A DNA stretch of 9,107 nt. Origin: Clostridiales bacterium (GTDB lineage: Bacteria; Bacillota; Clostridia; Oscillospirales; Oscillospiraceae). A program made the position numbers and the translations under genes. Location: the NCBI GenBank assembly GCA_019421975.1, contig JAHZEE010000056.1:1-9107 (forward strand), read 5' to 3'. Positions 1-7,353 of this stretch are shown here, in pieces. Below the pieces are notes generated by a model that was given only the letters and a program-made list of their open reading frames with translations, had not been told where the DNA came from and did no database searches. The first letter of the stretch is position 1. Each line of letters begins with the position of its first letter.

Positions 1-1593
1 CTGACGCAAAAGACCGTGGCGCGGGAGGAGCTGATTCTGCTGCTGCGGGATGTGTCAGACCTGGAGCGCGTCATGGCCCGCATTGTCACCGGCACTGCCA
101 ACTGCCGGGACCTCACTGCCCTGGCCGCGGGCTGCGTCCGCCTTCCCGAGATCCTAGCTGCCCTTGGCAATCTGTCCGCCCCCCTGCTGCGCACGCTGTA
201 TGAACAGCTCGATCCCCTGGCCGATCTCAAGGACCTGATCGACCGGGCCATCGTGGACGAGCCGCCCTTCACCGTGCGCGAGGGCGGCATGATCCGGGAC
301 GGCTATCATCCGGAGATCGACCACCTGCGCGGGATTCTCTCCGGCGGTAAGGGGACGCTCGCGGCCGTGGAGGCCGCCGAAAAGGAGAAAACGGGCATCA
401 AAAGCCTACGCGTGGGCTACAACCGCGTGTTTGGCTATTACATAGAGGTTTCCAAATCCAATCTCGGCCTGGTGCCGGATTCCTATATCCGCAAGCAGAC
501 GCTCACCAACTGCGAGCGGTTTATCACCCAGGAGCTCAAGGATCTGGAGAGCACCATTCTCACGGCAAAGGACCGCATTACGGCGCTGGAGTTTGAGCTG
601 TTCACCCAGATCCGCCAGACCCTCGCCGCCCAGTCGGCGCGGGTGCTCACCACCTCCACCGCCATCGCCACCTGTGATGCGCTGTGCAGCCTTGCCGCCG
701 TGGCAGTCCGGCAGAACTACTGCCGGCCGGAGCTTGACCGCTCCGGCGAGATCGCCATTCGCGACGGCCGCCACCCGGTGGTCGAGCGGGTGCTCAAGGA
801 CGCCCTGTTTGTCCCCAACGACACAGATCTGGGCGCACAGGGCCAGCAGATCGCCATCATTACCGGCCCCAACATGGCCGGCAAGTCCACCTATATGCGC
901 CAGGTGGCGCTCATCGTGCTCATGGCCCAGATCGGCTCCTTTGTGCCTGCCCGGTCGGCGCGGCTCGGCATCGTCGACCAGATTTTCACCCGCATCGGCG
1001 CCTCGGACGATCTGACCGCCGGCCAGTCCACCTTTATGGTGGAGATGGCCGAAGTGGCGGAGATTCTCAAGAACGCCACGCCCCAGAGCCTGCTGATTTT
1101 AGATGAGATCGGTCGCGGCACCTCCACCTTTGACGGCATGGCCATCGCGCGGGCGGTGCTGGAGTATGTGGCGGATCCCAGGCTGCTGGGCGCCAAGACC
1201 CTGTTCGCCACCCACTACCACGAGCTGACCGTGCTCGACCAGATCCTGCCCGGTGTGCAGAACTACAACATCGCCGTCAAAAAGCGGCAGGACGACATCA
1301 TCTTCCTGCGCAAGATTGTCCCCGGCGGCGCGGATCAATCGTTCGGCGTGGAGGTCGCCAAGCTGGCGGGGCTTCCCGCCCGTGTCATCACCCGCGCCCG
1401 CACCATTTTAAAGGAGCTGGAGGCCGGCGCGCCCATTGCGCCGCCCGCTGCCGCAGTCCAGGACGAGCCGCAGCTGTCCATGCAGACGCTCTATGACTCC
1501 GAGCTGCGCAGACATCTGGAGCAGGTCGCGGTGGAGACGCTGACGCCGATTGAGGCCATCAATATTCTGTTTGAGCTGAAAAAGCTGCTGTAA
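1..1593 (+). CDS. mutS: DNA mismatch repair protein MutS (5' truncated by window edge)
   Basis: MutS recognises base mismatches and small loops after replication and uses ATP to recruit MutL. The frame is open from base 1, so the gene starts upstream; 530 codons are visible. Against a usual length near 860, about 330 N-terminal residues are missing, including the mismatch-binding Phe-x-Glu domain. What remains is the core/lever and clamp helices, then the ATPase. Walker A GPNMAGKST is at 865-891. Walker B LLILDEIG has its Asp and Glu at 1102-1107 and is followed by the GRGTSTFDG signature. The ATHYHEL switch is near 1207. The C-terminal tail has a QLSMQ segment (1471-1485) where a beta-clamp motif usually sits, and ends in the family-typical TPIEAINILFELKKLL. 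No frameshift or missing key residue is visible. The adjacent mutL supports the call. Identification is very secure. Confidence 0.98.
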   Translation: MTQKTVAREELILLLRDVSDLERVMARIVTGTANCRDLTALAAGCVRLPEILAALGNLSAPLLRTLYEQLDPLADLKDLIDRAIVDEPPFTVREGGMIRDGYHPEIDHLRGILSGGKGTLAAVEAAEKEKTGIKSLRVGYNRVFGYYIEVSKSNLGLVPDSYIRKQTLTNCERFITQELKDLESTILTAKDRITALEFELFTQIRQTLAAQSARVLTTSTAIATCDALCSLAAVAVRQNYCRPELDRSGEIAIRDGRHPVVERVLKDALFVPNDTDLGAQGQQIAIITGPNMAGKSTYMRQVALIVLMAQIGSFVPARSARLGIVDQIFTRIGASDDLTAGQSTFMVEMAEVAEILKNATPQSLLILDEIGRGTSTFDGMAIARAVLEYVADPRLLGAKTLFATHYHELTVLDQILPGVQNYNIAVKKRQDDIIFLRKIVPGGADQSFGVEVAKLAGLPARVITRARTILKELEAGAPIAPPAAAVQDEPQLSMQTLYDSELRRHLEQVAVETLTPIEAINILFELKKLL

Positions 1594-1603
1594 GGAGGTC
1601 GCC

Positions 1604-2305
1604 ATGGCTCGAAGTTCCCGCCTTGGGGCCGGCATGACGCGGGCAGAGCAGATCTGCGGCTGGTGCTATCGGCCCTTCTATGAGGGGATGTTGGGACCGA
1701 TCCTAGCCTATCTTGTCCGGCTGCTGGATCTGTCCGTCTCCGTGCTCAGCCTCAACCTCGCCTATGTCCTGATCAACACCGCGGTGACGCTGCTGCTGTT
1801 TCACCGGTTTCTCTACCGGTCCTTGTGCAACATCCCGCGCCAGTTCTGGCCCTTTGTCCAGGCGGTCATTCTGGGCTTTGTGTTCTACTTTGCACTCAAC
1901 TGGCTGCTGGGCTTTGTACTGATCCACGCGGCGCCCGGCCTGCAGAATCCCAACAACCAGCTGATTGACACCATGTCAGGCGCCAGTTATGGCGCGACCC
2001 TCCTGTGCACCGTGCTGTTGGCGCCGCTCACAGAGGAGACGCTGGTGCGCGGCCTGATCTTCGGCTCCATCGCGCGGCGCCACAGGTTTCTGGCCTATCT
2101 GGTCTCCATCTTGTTTTTTGCGGCCATTCACACCTGGCAGTACGCCCTGCGCGTTCCCTGGCAGACGCTGCTGCTCAGTGCGCTGCAGTATGTGCCGGCC
2201 GGCGTCGCCCTGGGCTGGACCTATGAAAAGTCCGGCAACCTCTGGGCGCCGTATCTGGTGCATGCCGCCATCAACGCCTTCATTTTGGGCTTTCAACTGA
2301 TCTAA
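1604..2305 (+). CDS. CPBP family intramembrane metalloprotease (Abi/CAAX-protease-like)
   Basis: This is a 233-residue polytopic membrane protein. Hydrophobic segments lie near residues 30-70, 83-108, 128-142, 160-177, 185-205 and 215-233. All three CPBP/Abi motifs are present: EExxxRG (E144, E145, R149, G150), FxxxH (F172, H176) and HxxxN (H220, N224 in HAAINAF). These residues form the presumed metal/water active site of Rce1-like glutamate proteases, so it looks catalytically intact. The start is ATG 1604, with AAGGAGGT at 1592-1599 overlapping the mutS stop, so translation is probably coupled to mutS. An in-frame ATG at 1634 is less well placed. Substrate is unknown. Relatives include CAAX prenyl proteases, bacteriocin self-immunity proteins and uncharacterised housekeeping proteases. 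Its place between mutS and mutL gives no clear functional link. Family call is strong; specific role unassigned. Confidence 0.9.
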   Translation: MARSSRLGAGMTRAEQICGWCYRPFYEGMLGPILAYLVRLLDLSVSVLSLNLAYVLINTAVTLLLFHRFLYRSLCNIPRQFWPFVQAVILGFVFYFALNWLLGFVLIHAAPGLQNPNNQLIDTMSGASYGATLLCTVLLAPLTEETLVRGLIFGSIARRHRFLAYLVSILFFAAIHTWQYALRVPWQTLLLSALQYVPAGVALGWTYEKSGNLWAPYLVHAAINAFILGFQLI

Positions 2306-2311
2306 CCATCC

Positions 2312-2320
2312 AAGGGAGGT
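2312..2320 (+). promoter_or_regulatory. mutL ribosome binding site that argues for an ACG start
   Basis: AAGGGAGGT is a strong Shine-Dalgarno sequence. The only conventional start codon in the region, GTG at 2319-2321, lies on top of it and cannot be served by it. The ACG at 2328-2330 sits 7 bases past the GGAGGT core, which is ideal spacing, and begins the protein exactly where MutL proteins usually begin. Confidence 0.75.
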
Positions 2321-4175
2321 GGCCTTTACGGCAAAAATCAACCAACTTCCGCCCCATGTGGCGGATCTGATCGCCGCCGGCGAAGTCGTCGAGCGGCCCG
2401 GCTCTGTGGTAAAAGAGCTCACGGAAAACGCCATTGACGCGGGCGCAACCGCTGTGACCGTCGAGATCCAAAACGGCGGCATCACCTTTATTCGGGTCAC
2501 CGACAACGGCTGCGGCATGGCGCCGGAGGACGCCGAGACGGCATTTCTGCGGCACGCCACCAGCAAAATTGCCACCGCCCAGGATCTGGACAGCATCCAC
2601 ACGCTGGGCTTCCGGGGCGAGGCGCTGGCCGCCATCTCCGCCGTCTCCCGCATCGACCTTCTGACCCGCGAGGCCAGCCGGGCCGAGGGGGTCAGCCTGC
2701 ATCTGGAGAGCGGCGTCGTCACCGAACGAAGTCCGGCCGGATGTCCGACGGGCACCACCATTCTGGTGCGGGATCTGTTTTACCGCACCCCCGCGCGGAT
2801 GAAATTTCTCAAACGGGATACGGCGGAGGGCGCCTACGCCTTCTCCGCCGTGCAGAAGCAGGCCCTGGCCCATCCGGAGGTGGCCTTCCGGTTTTTGCGC
2901 GACGGCGAGGAGGTGCTCTCCACGCCGGGCGACGGGGAACTGCGCAGCGCCATCTACGCCGTGCTGGGCCGGCAGACCGCGCTGGAGATGGTCCCGGTGG
3001 AAAACCAGTGGGAGCAGATTGGGGTCAGGGGATTTGTGACCAAGCCCACCGCCGCCCGCGGCAGCCGGAGCTACCAGCACTTCTTTGTCAATGGCCGCTA
3101 CATCAAGTCCAAGGCGCTCACCGCCGCGTTGGAGGACGCCTACAAAAACCAGATCATGGTGGGCCGGTTCCCCGCGGGCGTCTTGCAGCTGACCGTGCCG
3201 TCACAGACTGTGGATGTCAATGTCCATCCCACCAAGATCGAGGTCAAATTCCTCTCCGAGCGGGCGGTCTTTGACGCGGTCCACTACGGCGTGCTCGCGG
3301 CGCTGAGTCAGGCGCCGGCCCGCCCGGAGCTGCACCTGCGCCCCCAGGCCTCCCCCACACAGCCGGCCGCCGCTGCCGCCCGGCCGCCCGACATGGTCCA
3401 GGCGCCGCGTCAGACGGTCATCCCCGCCTACCGCGAGCAGCCAATCGTGTGTGTGGCGGATACGGTCCAGACGCCGACCCCCACGCCAGTCCGCCGCGCC
3501 GCGCCGCCGGCGCAGGCCGCCGCACCGGCGCCCATGACACAGGCGCCCTCCCCCCAGCCGGCGCCTGCGCCGCCGGCATCCTTGCAGCAGGAGATCCCCC
3601 TGGCCGAGATCCCCTACCGTGTCGTCGGCGAGGTGCTGGACACCTATTTGGTTGTGGAGCAGGGCGAGGAGGTTCTGTTGATCGACAAGCATGCCGCCCA
3701 TGAGCGGATTCTGTTTGAAAAGCTCAAAGCCCAGCCCCACACGATCATGGCACAGGTGCTGCTCAGCCCCATCAGCGCCAATCTGGACAGCGAGGAGGCG
3801 GCGCTGCTGCTGCAGGACGCCGCCCTGCTGCGGGACTACGGCTACGAGATCGAGGACTTTGGCGACGGTGCGCTGCTCATCCGGCAGATTCCCGCCGACA
3901 TCGACGCGGCCGACGCGGAGAGCAGCCTCATGGAGCTGGCCGACCTTTTGCGCACGAGCCGCCACCCGGATCCCATCTCTCTGCGCGACGATCTTTTGCA
4001 CACCATCGCCTGCAAGGCCGCCATCAAGGCCGGCTGGCACACCGAGCCGGCGGAGCGCGATGCGCTCATCCGGCAGGTGCTGACCCGAGACGACATCAAA
4101 TACTGCCCCCACGGTCGTCCGGTCTGCATCATTCTCACCAAAAATCAACTGGAGCACCAGTTTAAGAGGTCATGA
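2319..4175 (+). CDS. mutL: DNA mismatch repair protein MutL (endonuclease type)
   Basis: MutL couples MutS mismatch recognition to strand incision. The coordinates use GTG 2319, the first conventional start, but ACG 2328 is more likely (AKINQLPPHV follows; 615 aa), and residues are numbered from there. The N-terminal GHKL ATPase shows E33/N34 in ENAIDAGA, DNGCGM at 59-64 and GFRGEAL at 94-100. The family signature DVNVHPTKIEVKF follows, and a Pro/Ala-rich linker spans about 330-420. The C-terminal domain carries the metal-dependent nickase motif D453-K-H-A-x-x-E459-x4-E464, then C562 in ACKAA and CPHGRP at 593-598, as in Bacillus and human PMS2-type MutL. This fits a MutH-less repair system. 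QVLLSPI, just after the nuclease motif, aligns with the beta-clamp site of Bacillus MutL. The 3' end overlaps miaA. Confidence 0.97.
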   Translation: MAFTAKINQLPPHVADLIAAGEVVERPGSVVKELTENAIDAGATAVTVEIQNGGITFIRVTDNGCGMAPEDAETAFLRHATSKIATAQDLDSIHTLGFRGEALAAISAVSRIDLLTREASRAEGVSLHLESGVVTERSPAGCPTGTTILVRDLFYRTPARMKFLKRDTAEGAYAFSAVQKQALAHPEVAFRFLRDGEEVLSTPGDGELRSAIYAVLGRQTALEMVPVENQWEQIGVRGFVTKPTAARGSRSYQHFFVNGRYIKSKALTAALEDAYKNQIMVGRFPAGVLQLTVPSQTVDVNVHPTKIEVKFLSERAVFDAVHYGVLAALSQAPARPELHLRPQASPTQPAAAAARPPDMVQAPRQTVIPAYREQPIVCVADTVQTPTPTPVRRAAPPAQAAAPAPMTQAPSPQPAPAPPASLQQEIPLAEIPYRVVGEVLDTYLVVEQGEEVLLIDKHAAHERILFEKLKAQPHTIMAQVLLSPISANLDSEEAALLLQDAALLRDYGYEIEDFGDGALLIRQIPADIDAADAESSLMELADLLRTSRHPDPISLRDDLLHTIACKAAIKAGWHTEPAERDALIRQVLTRDDIKYCPHGRPVCIILTKNQLEHQFKRS

Positions 4176-5119
4176 TGGATCGAATTATCTGCGTGGTCGG
4201 CCCCACTGCCACCGGCAAAACACAGCTGGCAATTGAATTATGTAAACTTCTGGACGGCGAGGTACTCTCCTGTGACTCCATGCAGATCTACCGCGGCATG
4301 GACATCGGCACAGCCAAGCCCACTGCCCGGGAGATGGGCGGCATCCGGCACCACATGATAGACTGTGTCGATCCGCGGGAGGCCTTTTCTGTGGGCCGGT
4401 TTGTGGCCCAGGCGGACTTGATCCTGCAGGACATTTTGTCCCGGGGGAAGGTCTGTGTGGTCGCCGGCGGGACGGGGCTGTATGTCGACAGCCTCATCCA
4501 GGGGCGCAGCTTTGCCCCGGTGCCGCAGACCGGGCGGCGCGAGGCGCTCGAGCGTCGGGCGGATCTGGAGGGGACGGATGCGCTGCTGGCCTACCTGCAG
4601 AGCTTTGACCCGGAGGCCGCCGCAAGGCTGCACCCGAGCGACCGCAAGCGCATCATCCGCGCCTGCGAGGTCTACGAGGAGACCGGCCTCACCATCAGCG
4701 CCCACAACGCCCAGACCCGCGCCCTTCCGCCGCGCTATCAGGCGGCCTGGCTGGGGCTGGACTTTCTGGACCGTGCCGAGCTGTACGCCCGCATCGACCG
4801 CCGGGTTGAGCAGATGATGGAGCAGGGACTGCTGCAGGAGGTTGCCGGGCTGCTGCAGGCCGGGGTTCCGGAGCGTTCCACCGCCATGCAGGCCATCGGC
4901 TATAAAGAGCTTGTGGCCGTGCTGCGCGCCGGTGGGGACATCTGCGAGGCAGTTGCGCGGATTCAGCAGGAATCCCGCCGCTATGCCAAGCGCCAGCGCA
5001 CCTGGTTTCGGCGAAATCCGGACATTCATTGGATTTTCCGTGCGGCTCAGACTGAATTTTCACAGATTCTCTCTGAGGCCTGCTGCAATATTCCTTTTTT
5101 CGACGGCGCAGCGCAGTAG
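4172..5119 (+). CDS. miaA: tRNA dimethylallyltransferase MiaA
   Basis: MiaA transfers a dimethylallyl group from DMAPP to N6 of A37 in tRNAs that read codons beginning with U, the first step toward ms2i6A. The 315-residue length is normal. The P-loop GPTATGKT is at residues 10-17 and the DSMQIYRGMDIGTAKPT block at 35-51. HHMIDCVDP, the substrate-site GGTGLYVDSL, the TAMQAIGYKEL motif and the C-terminal RRYAKRQRTWFRR tRNA-contact segment follow in the usual order. ATG 4172 overlaps the mutL stop as ATGA. The next codon, ATG 4175, is better spaced from AGAGGT (4165-4170), so the real start may be one codon later. Either way translation is coupled to mutL. The mutL-miaA-hfq order is widely conserved in bacteria. 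Function is secure. Confidence 0.97.
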   Translation: MMDRIICVVGPTATGKTQLAIELCKLLDGEVLSCDSMQIYRGMDIGTAKPTAREMGGIRHHMIDCVDPREAFSVGRFVAQADLILQDILSRGKVCVVAGGTGLYVDSLIQGRSFAPVPQTGRREALERRADLEGTDALLAYLQSFDPEAAARLHPSDRKRIIRACEVYEETGLTISAHNAQTRALPPRYQAAWLGLDFLDRAELYARIDRRVEQMMEQGLLQEVAGLLQAGVPERSTAMQAIGYKELVAVLRAGGDICEAVARIQQESRRYAKRQRTWFRRNPDIHWIFRAAQTEFSQILSEACCNIPFFDGAAQ

Positions 5120-5158
5120 AATATGGGTATTACTCTATAGAAAAAGGAGTCAATATCC

Positions 5159-5383
5159 ATGGAAAAAGCTTCAAATCTGCAGGACTATTTTCTCAACAGC
5201 GCCCGCAAGGGGCACGCCATTGTCACCGTCTTTCTGGTCAATGGCTTTCAAATCCGCGGCGTGATCACCGCCTTCGACAGCTTTATGCTGCAGGTGGAGT
5301 CCGACGGCAAGCAGCAGTTCATCTATAAACACGCGGTTTCTACCATCATTCCGGCGCAGCCCATGGAGGGCTTTGCGGGGTAG
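5159..5383 (+). CDS. hfq: RNA chaperone Hfq
   Basis: Hfq forms a hexameric Sm-like ring that binds U-rich and A-rich RNA and can affect sRNA-mRNA pairing. At 74 residues it is the short Gram-positive form with almost no C-terminal tail. Visible landmarks are NLQDYFLN (Q8, D9) of the N-terminal helix, the Sm1 strand region VFLVNGFQIRGVITAFDSF with D40 and F42, and the Sm2 motif YKHAVSTI (Y56, K57, H58), close to the classic YKHAIST. R16 and K17 of the rim (ARKG) keep some positive charge, though less than in enterobacterial Hfq. The start ATG 5159 is preceded by AAAAAGGAG (5141-5149). The 39-base gap after miaA is AT-rich, but I find no convincing promoter in it. Its role in Gram-positive sRNA regulation is often weaker than in Proteobacteria. 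Confidence 0.97.
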   Translation: MEKASNLQDYFLNSARKGHAIVTVFLVNGFQIRGVITAFDSFMLQVESDGKQQFIYKHAVSTIIPAQPMEGFAG

Positions 5384-5407
5384 CCGGGCTTTCTAAAGGA
5401 GGGCATC

Positions 5408-6619
5408 ATGAAGCAGGGCACGATCTTCTTCCGGATTTTGACTGTGGGCGTCCTGGTGGTCATTCTGGCCTATCTCGGCTCCTCCGGTCTCAAATCCATG
5501 CAGGACACGCTGCTCACCACCATTGCAGTCGAATATGAGGCCGGCGACACCTATCTCGCCTCCGGCTACCTGGTCCGGGACGAGCAGGTCCTTCACTCCG
5601 ATGCCCCCATCACCATTCCCACTCTCTCAGAGGGCGCCAAGGTCGGCGTGGGACAGGTTGTGGCAAACTGCTACACCAGCAGCGACGCCCAGCAGCGCCA
5701 CGCTGAAATTGAAGCGCTGGAGCAGCAGCGCCAACAGCTCACCTATGTGAGCACCAGCGCCACCAATGCAACCGACGCGGTCACGCTCGACGACAGCACC
5801 CGCAACAGCCTGTTTGCCATTGCCGTCCATGTGAACCGCAGAGAGCTGAGCGACGCGCAGGATCTGAGCAGTGATCTCAAGAGCCTGGTGCTCCGCCGCT
5901 ATTCTGACGAGGCCACCACCGCCTCTCTGAGCGCTGAGATCAACGCCCTCACAGCTCAGATCCAGGAGCTCACATCCCAGTCCTCTCAGAGCATCCAGAG
6001 CATCACAGTCTCCCGCAGCGGCTGCTTTTCCGGCTATGTGGACGGCTATGAATCCATCCTGACCCCCGATGCGCTGCGCAGCCTCACGGTCTCCAAGCTG
6101 CAGCAGCTGGAAGGCAGCGCCCAGGCAGATGAGACGGCCTTCGGCAAAATGGTCTACGGCAACACCTGGTACTTTGTGACCGCGATTCCGGAGAACTATG
6201 CCCAAGACCTGGACCCGGGCGCCTCGCTGTCGGTCTCCTTTATCCAGGGCCTGTCTACCACCATCTCCATGAACATTGAGCGCATCGGCGATGTGGAGCA
6301 GGGACAGTGCCTGCTGGTGCTCTCCTGCGACGAGTTTCTCTCCGACATCACCGCCCTGCGCCAGCAGTCGGTCAACCTGATCTTCAACTCCTACGCCGGC
6401 CTGCGCGTGCCAAAGGAGGCCGTGCGCATGGTTGACGGGGTGACGGGCGTCTTTGTGCTCGAGGGCTCTGCGCAAAAGTGGAAGCCCATCACCATTCTGG
6501 GCGATACCGGCGAGCACTATATTGTGGAAAACGATCGGACAGATACAGACAATCTCTGGCCGGGTGATGAGATCATCGTCAGCGGCACAGATCTGGAGGA
6601 CGGAAAGGTTGTGGAATAA
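5408..6619 (+). CDS. HlyD-like membrane-anchored adaptor protein
   Basis: This 403-residue protein has a short cytosolic N-terminus and one membrane helix (about residues 8-25), and is probably exported as a signal anchor. The first half of a split lipoyl-like domain lies near 53-90 (GYLVRDEQVL). Then come a Gln/Ser-rich, probably coiled-coil hairpin (about 92-198) and the second lipoyl half (about 200-235, with GCFSGYVDGYE). The beta-barrel WYFVTAIPENY is at 255-264. The C-terminal membrane-proximal domain runs from about 333 (GLRVPKEAVRMVDGVTGVFVLEG). This is the membrane-fusion/HlyD architecture that links an inner-membrane transporter to the cell exterior. No ABC ATPase or permease lies nearby, so no transport partner can be named. 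The start ATG 5408 follows AAAGGAGGG (5395-5403). It ends one base before yggS. A cell-envelope role alongside yggS/sepF/divIVA is inference only. Confidence 0.82.
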   Translation: MKQGTIFFRILTVGVLVVILAYLGSSGLKSMQDTLLTTIAVEYEAGDTYLASGYLVRDEQVLHSDAPITIPTLSEGAKVGVGQVVANCYTSSDAQQRHAEIEALEQQRQQLTYVSTSATNATDAVTLDDSTRNSLFAIAVHVNRRELSDAQDLSSDLKSLVLRRYSDEATTASLSAEINALTAQIQELTSQSSQSIQSITVSRSGCFSGYVDGYESILTPDALRSLTVSKLQQLEGSAQADETAFGKMVYGNTWYFVTAIPENYAQDLDPGASLSVSFIQGLSTTISMNIERIGDVEQGQCLLVLSCDEFLSDITALRQQSVNLIFNSYAGLRVPKEAVRMVDGVTGVFVLEGSAQKWKPITILGDTGEHYIVENDRTDTDNLWPGDEIIVSGTDLEDGKVVE

Positions 6620-6620
6620 T

Positions 6621-7319
6621 ATGGACTTTATCGCAGAAAACATCCGGCGGATTCGCGCCCAGATGGCGGAGGCCGCCGTCCAGGCCGGCCGCGACCCCGG
6701 GGAGGTGCTGCTCTGCGCCGCCACCAAGATGAACCCCGCCGAGGCGGTCCGGGCCGCCATCGCCGGCGGCGTGGACTGCTGCGGCGAGAACAAGGTGCAG
6801 GAGCTGACCGAGAAGGCCGCACAGAACGCCTATGCGGGCGCGCCGGTCCACTTTATCGGCCACCTGCAGAAGAACAAGGCCAAGCTCGTGGTGGGCGCGG
6901 TGGACCTCATCCAGTCCGTCGACTCCCTGGAGCTGCTGCAGCTGCTCGACCGTCTGGCCGCCGCGCGCCACCTGCGGCAGGATGTCCTGCTGGAGATCAA
7001 CATTGGCGGCGAGGCGAGCAAATCCGGTTTCTCTGTCTCCGATGCCTGGCAGGCTCTGGAGCAAATGGAGACATTTTCCTCCCTGCGCCTGCGCGGTCTG
7101 ATGGCAATCCCGCCTGTCAGTGAAAAAAAGGGCGATAACCTTCGATATTTTGCCAAAATGTACGAGCTCTATGTTGACATGCGGGGAAAAAAATACGATA
7201 ATACTTCTATCGACTGCCTTTCGATGGGAATGAGCGGCGATTTTGCCGATGCCATCTCCCAGGGAAGCACGATGGTACGGGTCGGAACCTCGATTTTCGG
7301 CCCCCGAAATTATGGATAA
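6621..7319 (+). CDS. yggS: YggS/YlmE-type pyridoxal phosphate homeostasis protein
   Basis: This 232-residue PLP-binding TIM-barrel protein of the PLPBP family buffers pyridoxal 5'-phosphate and affects amino-acid homeostasis; no catalytic activity is established. The PLP lysine is K36 in LLCAATK. Other family blocks are GENKVQEL, HFIGHLQKNK, IQSVDS, EINIGGEASKSGF, LRGLMAIPP and the C-terminal phosphate-binding stretch LSMGMSGDFADAI...GSTMVRVGTSIFGPR. The frame is open further upstream to an ATG at 6453, but that part overlaps the adaptor gene. ATG 6621, one base after the preceding stop, gives the normal family N-terminus. No strong ribosome binding site precedes it (only AAAGG at 6604-6608), so translation likely depends on the gene before it. 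Its last 200 bases are noticeably AT-richer, with two A7 runs and a promoter-like sequence. It corresponds to ylmE of the Bacillus division cluster. Confidence 0.96.
   Translation: MDFIAENIRRIRAQMAEAAVQAGRDPGEVLLCAATKMNPAEAVRAAIAGGVDCCGENKVQELTEKAAQNAYAGAPVHFIGHLQKNKAKLVVGAVDLIQSVDSLELLQLLDRLAAARHLRQDVLLEINIGGEASKSGFSVSDAWQALEQMETFSSLRLRGLMAIPPVSEKKGDNLRYFAKMYELYVDMRGKKYDNTSIDCLSMGMSGDFADAISQGSTMVRVGTSIFGPRNYG
7174..7202 (+). promoter_or_regulatory. Putative sigma-A promoter inside yggS, upstream of sepF
   Basis: TTGACA at 7174-7179 is a perfect -35 box. It is followed by exactly 17 bases and GATAAT at 7197-7202, which differs from the -10 consensus at one position. Transcription would start near 7209, giving a leader of about 145 bases before sepF. 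It lies in the most AT-rich patch of this part of the window. It would let sepF and divIVA be expressed independently of the mutS-yggS transcript. Sequence match only. Confidence 0.6.
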
Positions 7320-7353
7320 CATGCTCACTGTCAGCATTTGGAGGTAACTTATC

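Noticed and set aside
1965..1993. TTGACA inside the CPBP gene as a possible promoter
   Set aside because: The bases at the -10 position (TATGGC at 17-base spacing) match only three of six, and the site would serve no obvious gene start.
3316..3587. Repetitive Pro/Ala/Gln-rich segment of mutL as a repeat or a frameshifted region
   Set aside because: It is the normal low-complexity linker between the ATPase and endonuclease domains of MutL. The frame is continuous and both flanking domains are intact.
5085..5158. Possible promoter or terminator before hfq (T6 run, TAGAAT, TATTAC, TATAGA)
   Set aside because: No -10-like box has a matching -35 at 16-18 bases, and the T6 run lies within miaA without a convincing hairpin before it.
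6453..6620. Upstream extension of yggS to an earlier ATG
   Set aside because: The extra 56 residues overlap the adaptor gene in another frame and resemble nothing in YggS. The normal family N-terminus begins at 6621.
5627..6793. Long minus-strand open frame (388 codons) opposite the HlyD-like gene
   Set aside because: It overlaps two well-supported genes, has no family motifs and an odd composition, and is explained by GC-biased third positions leaving few stops on the opposite strand. The same applies to the other minus-strand frames, for example 3201-4157 and 1976-2761.
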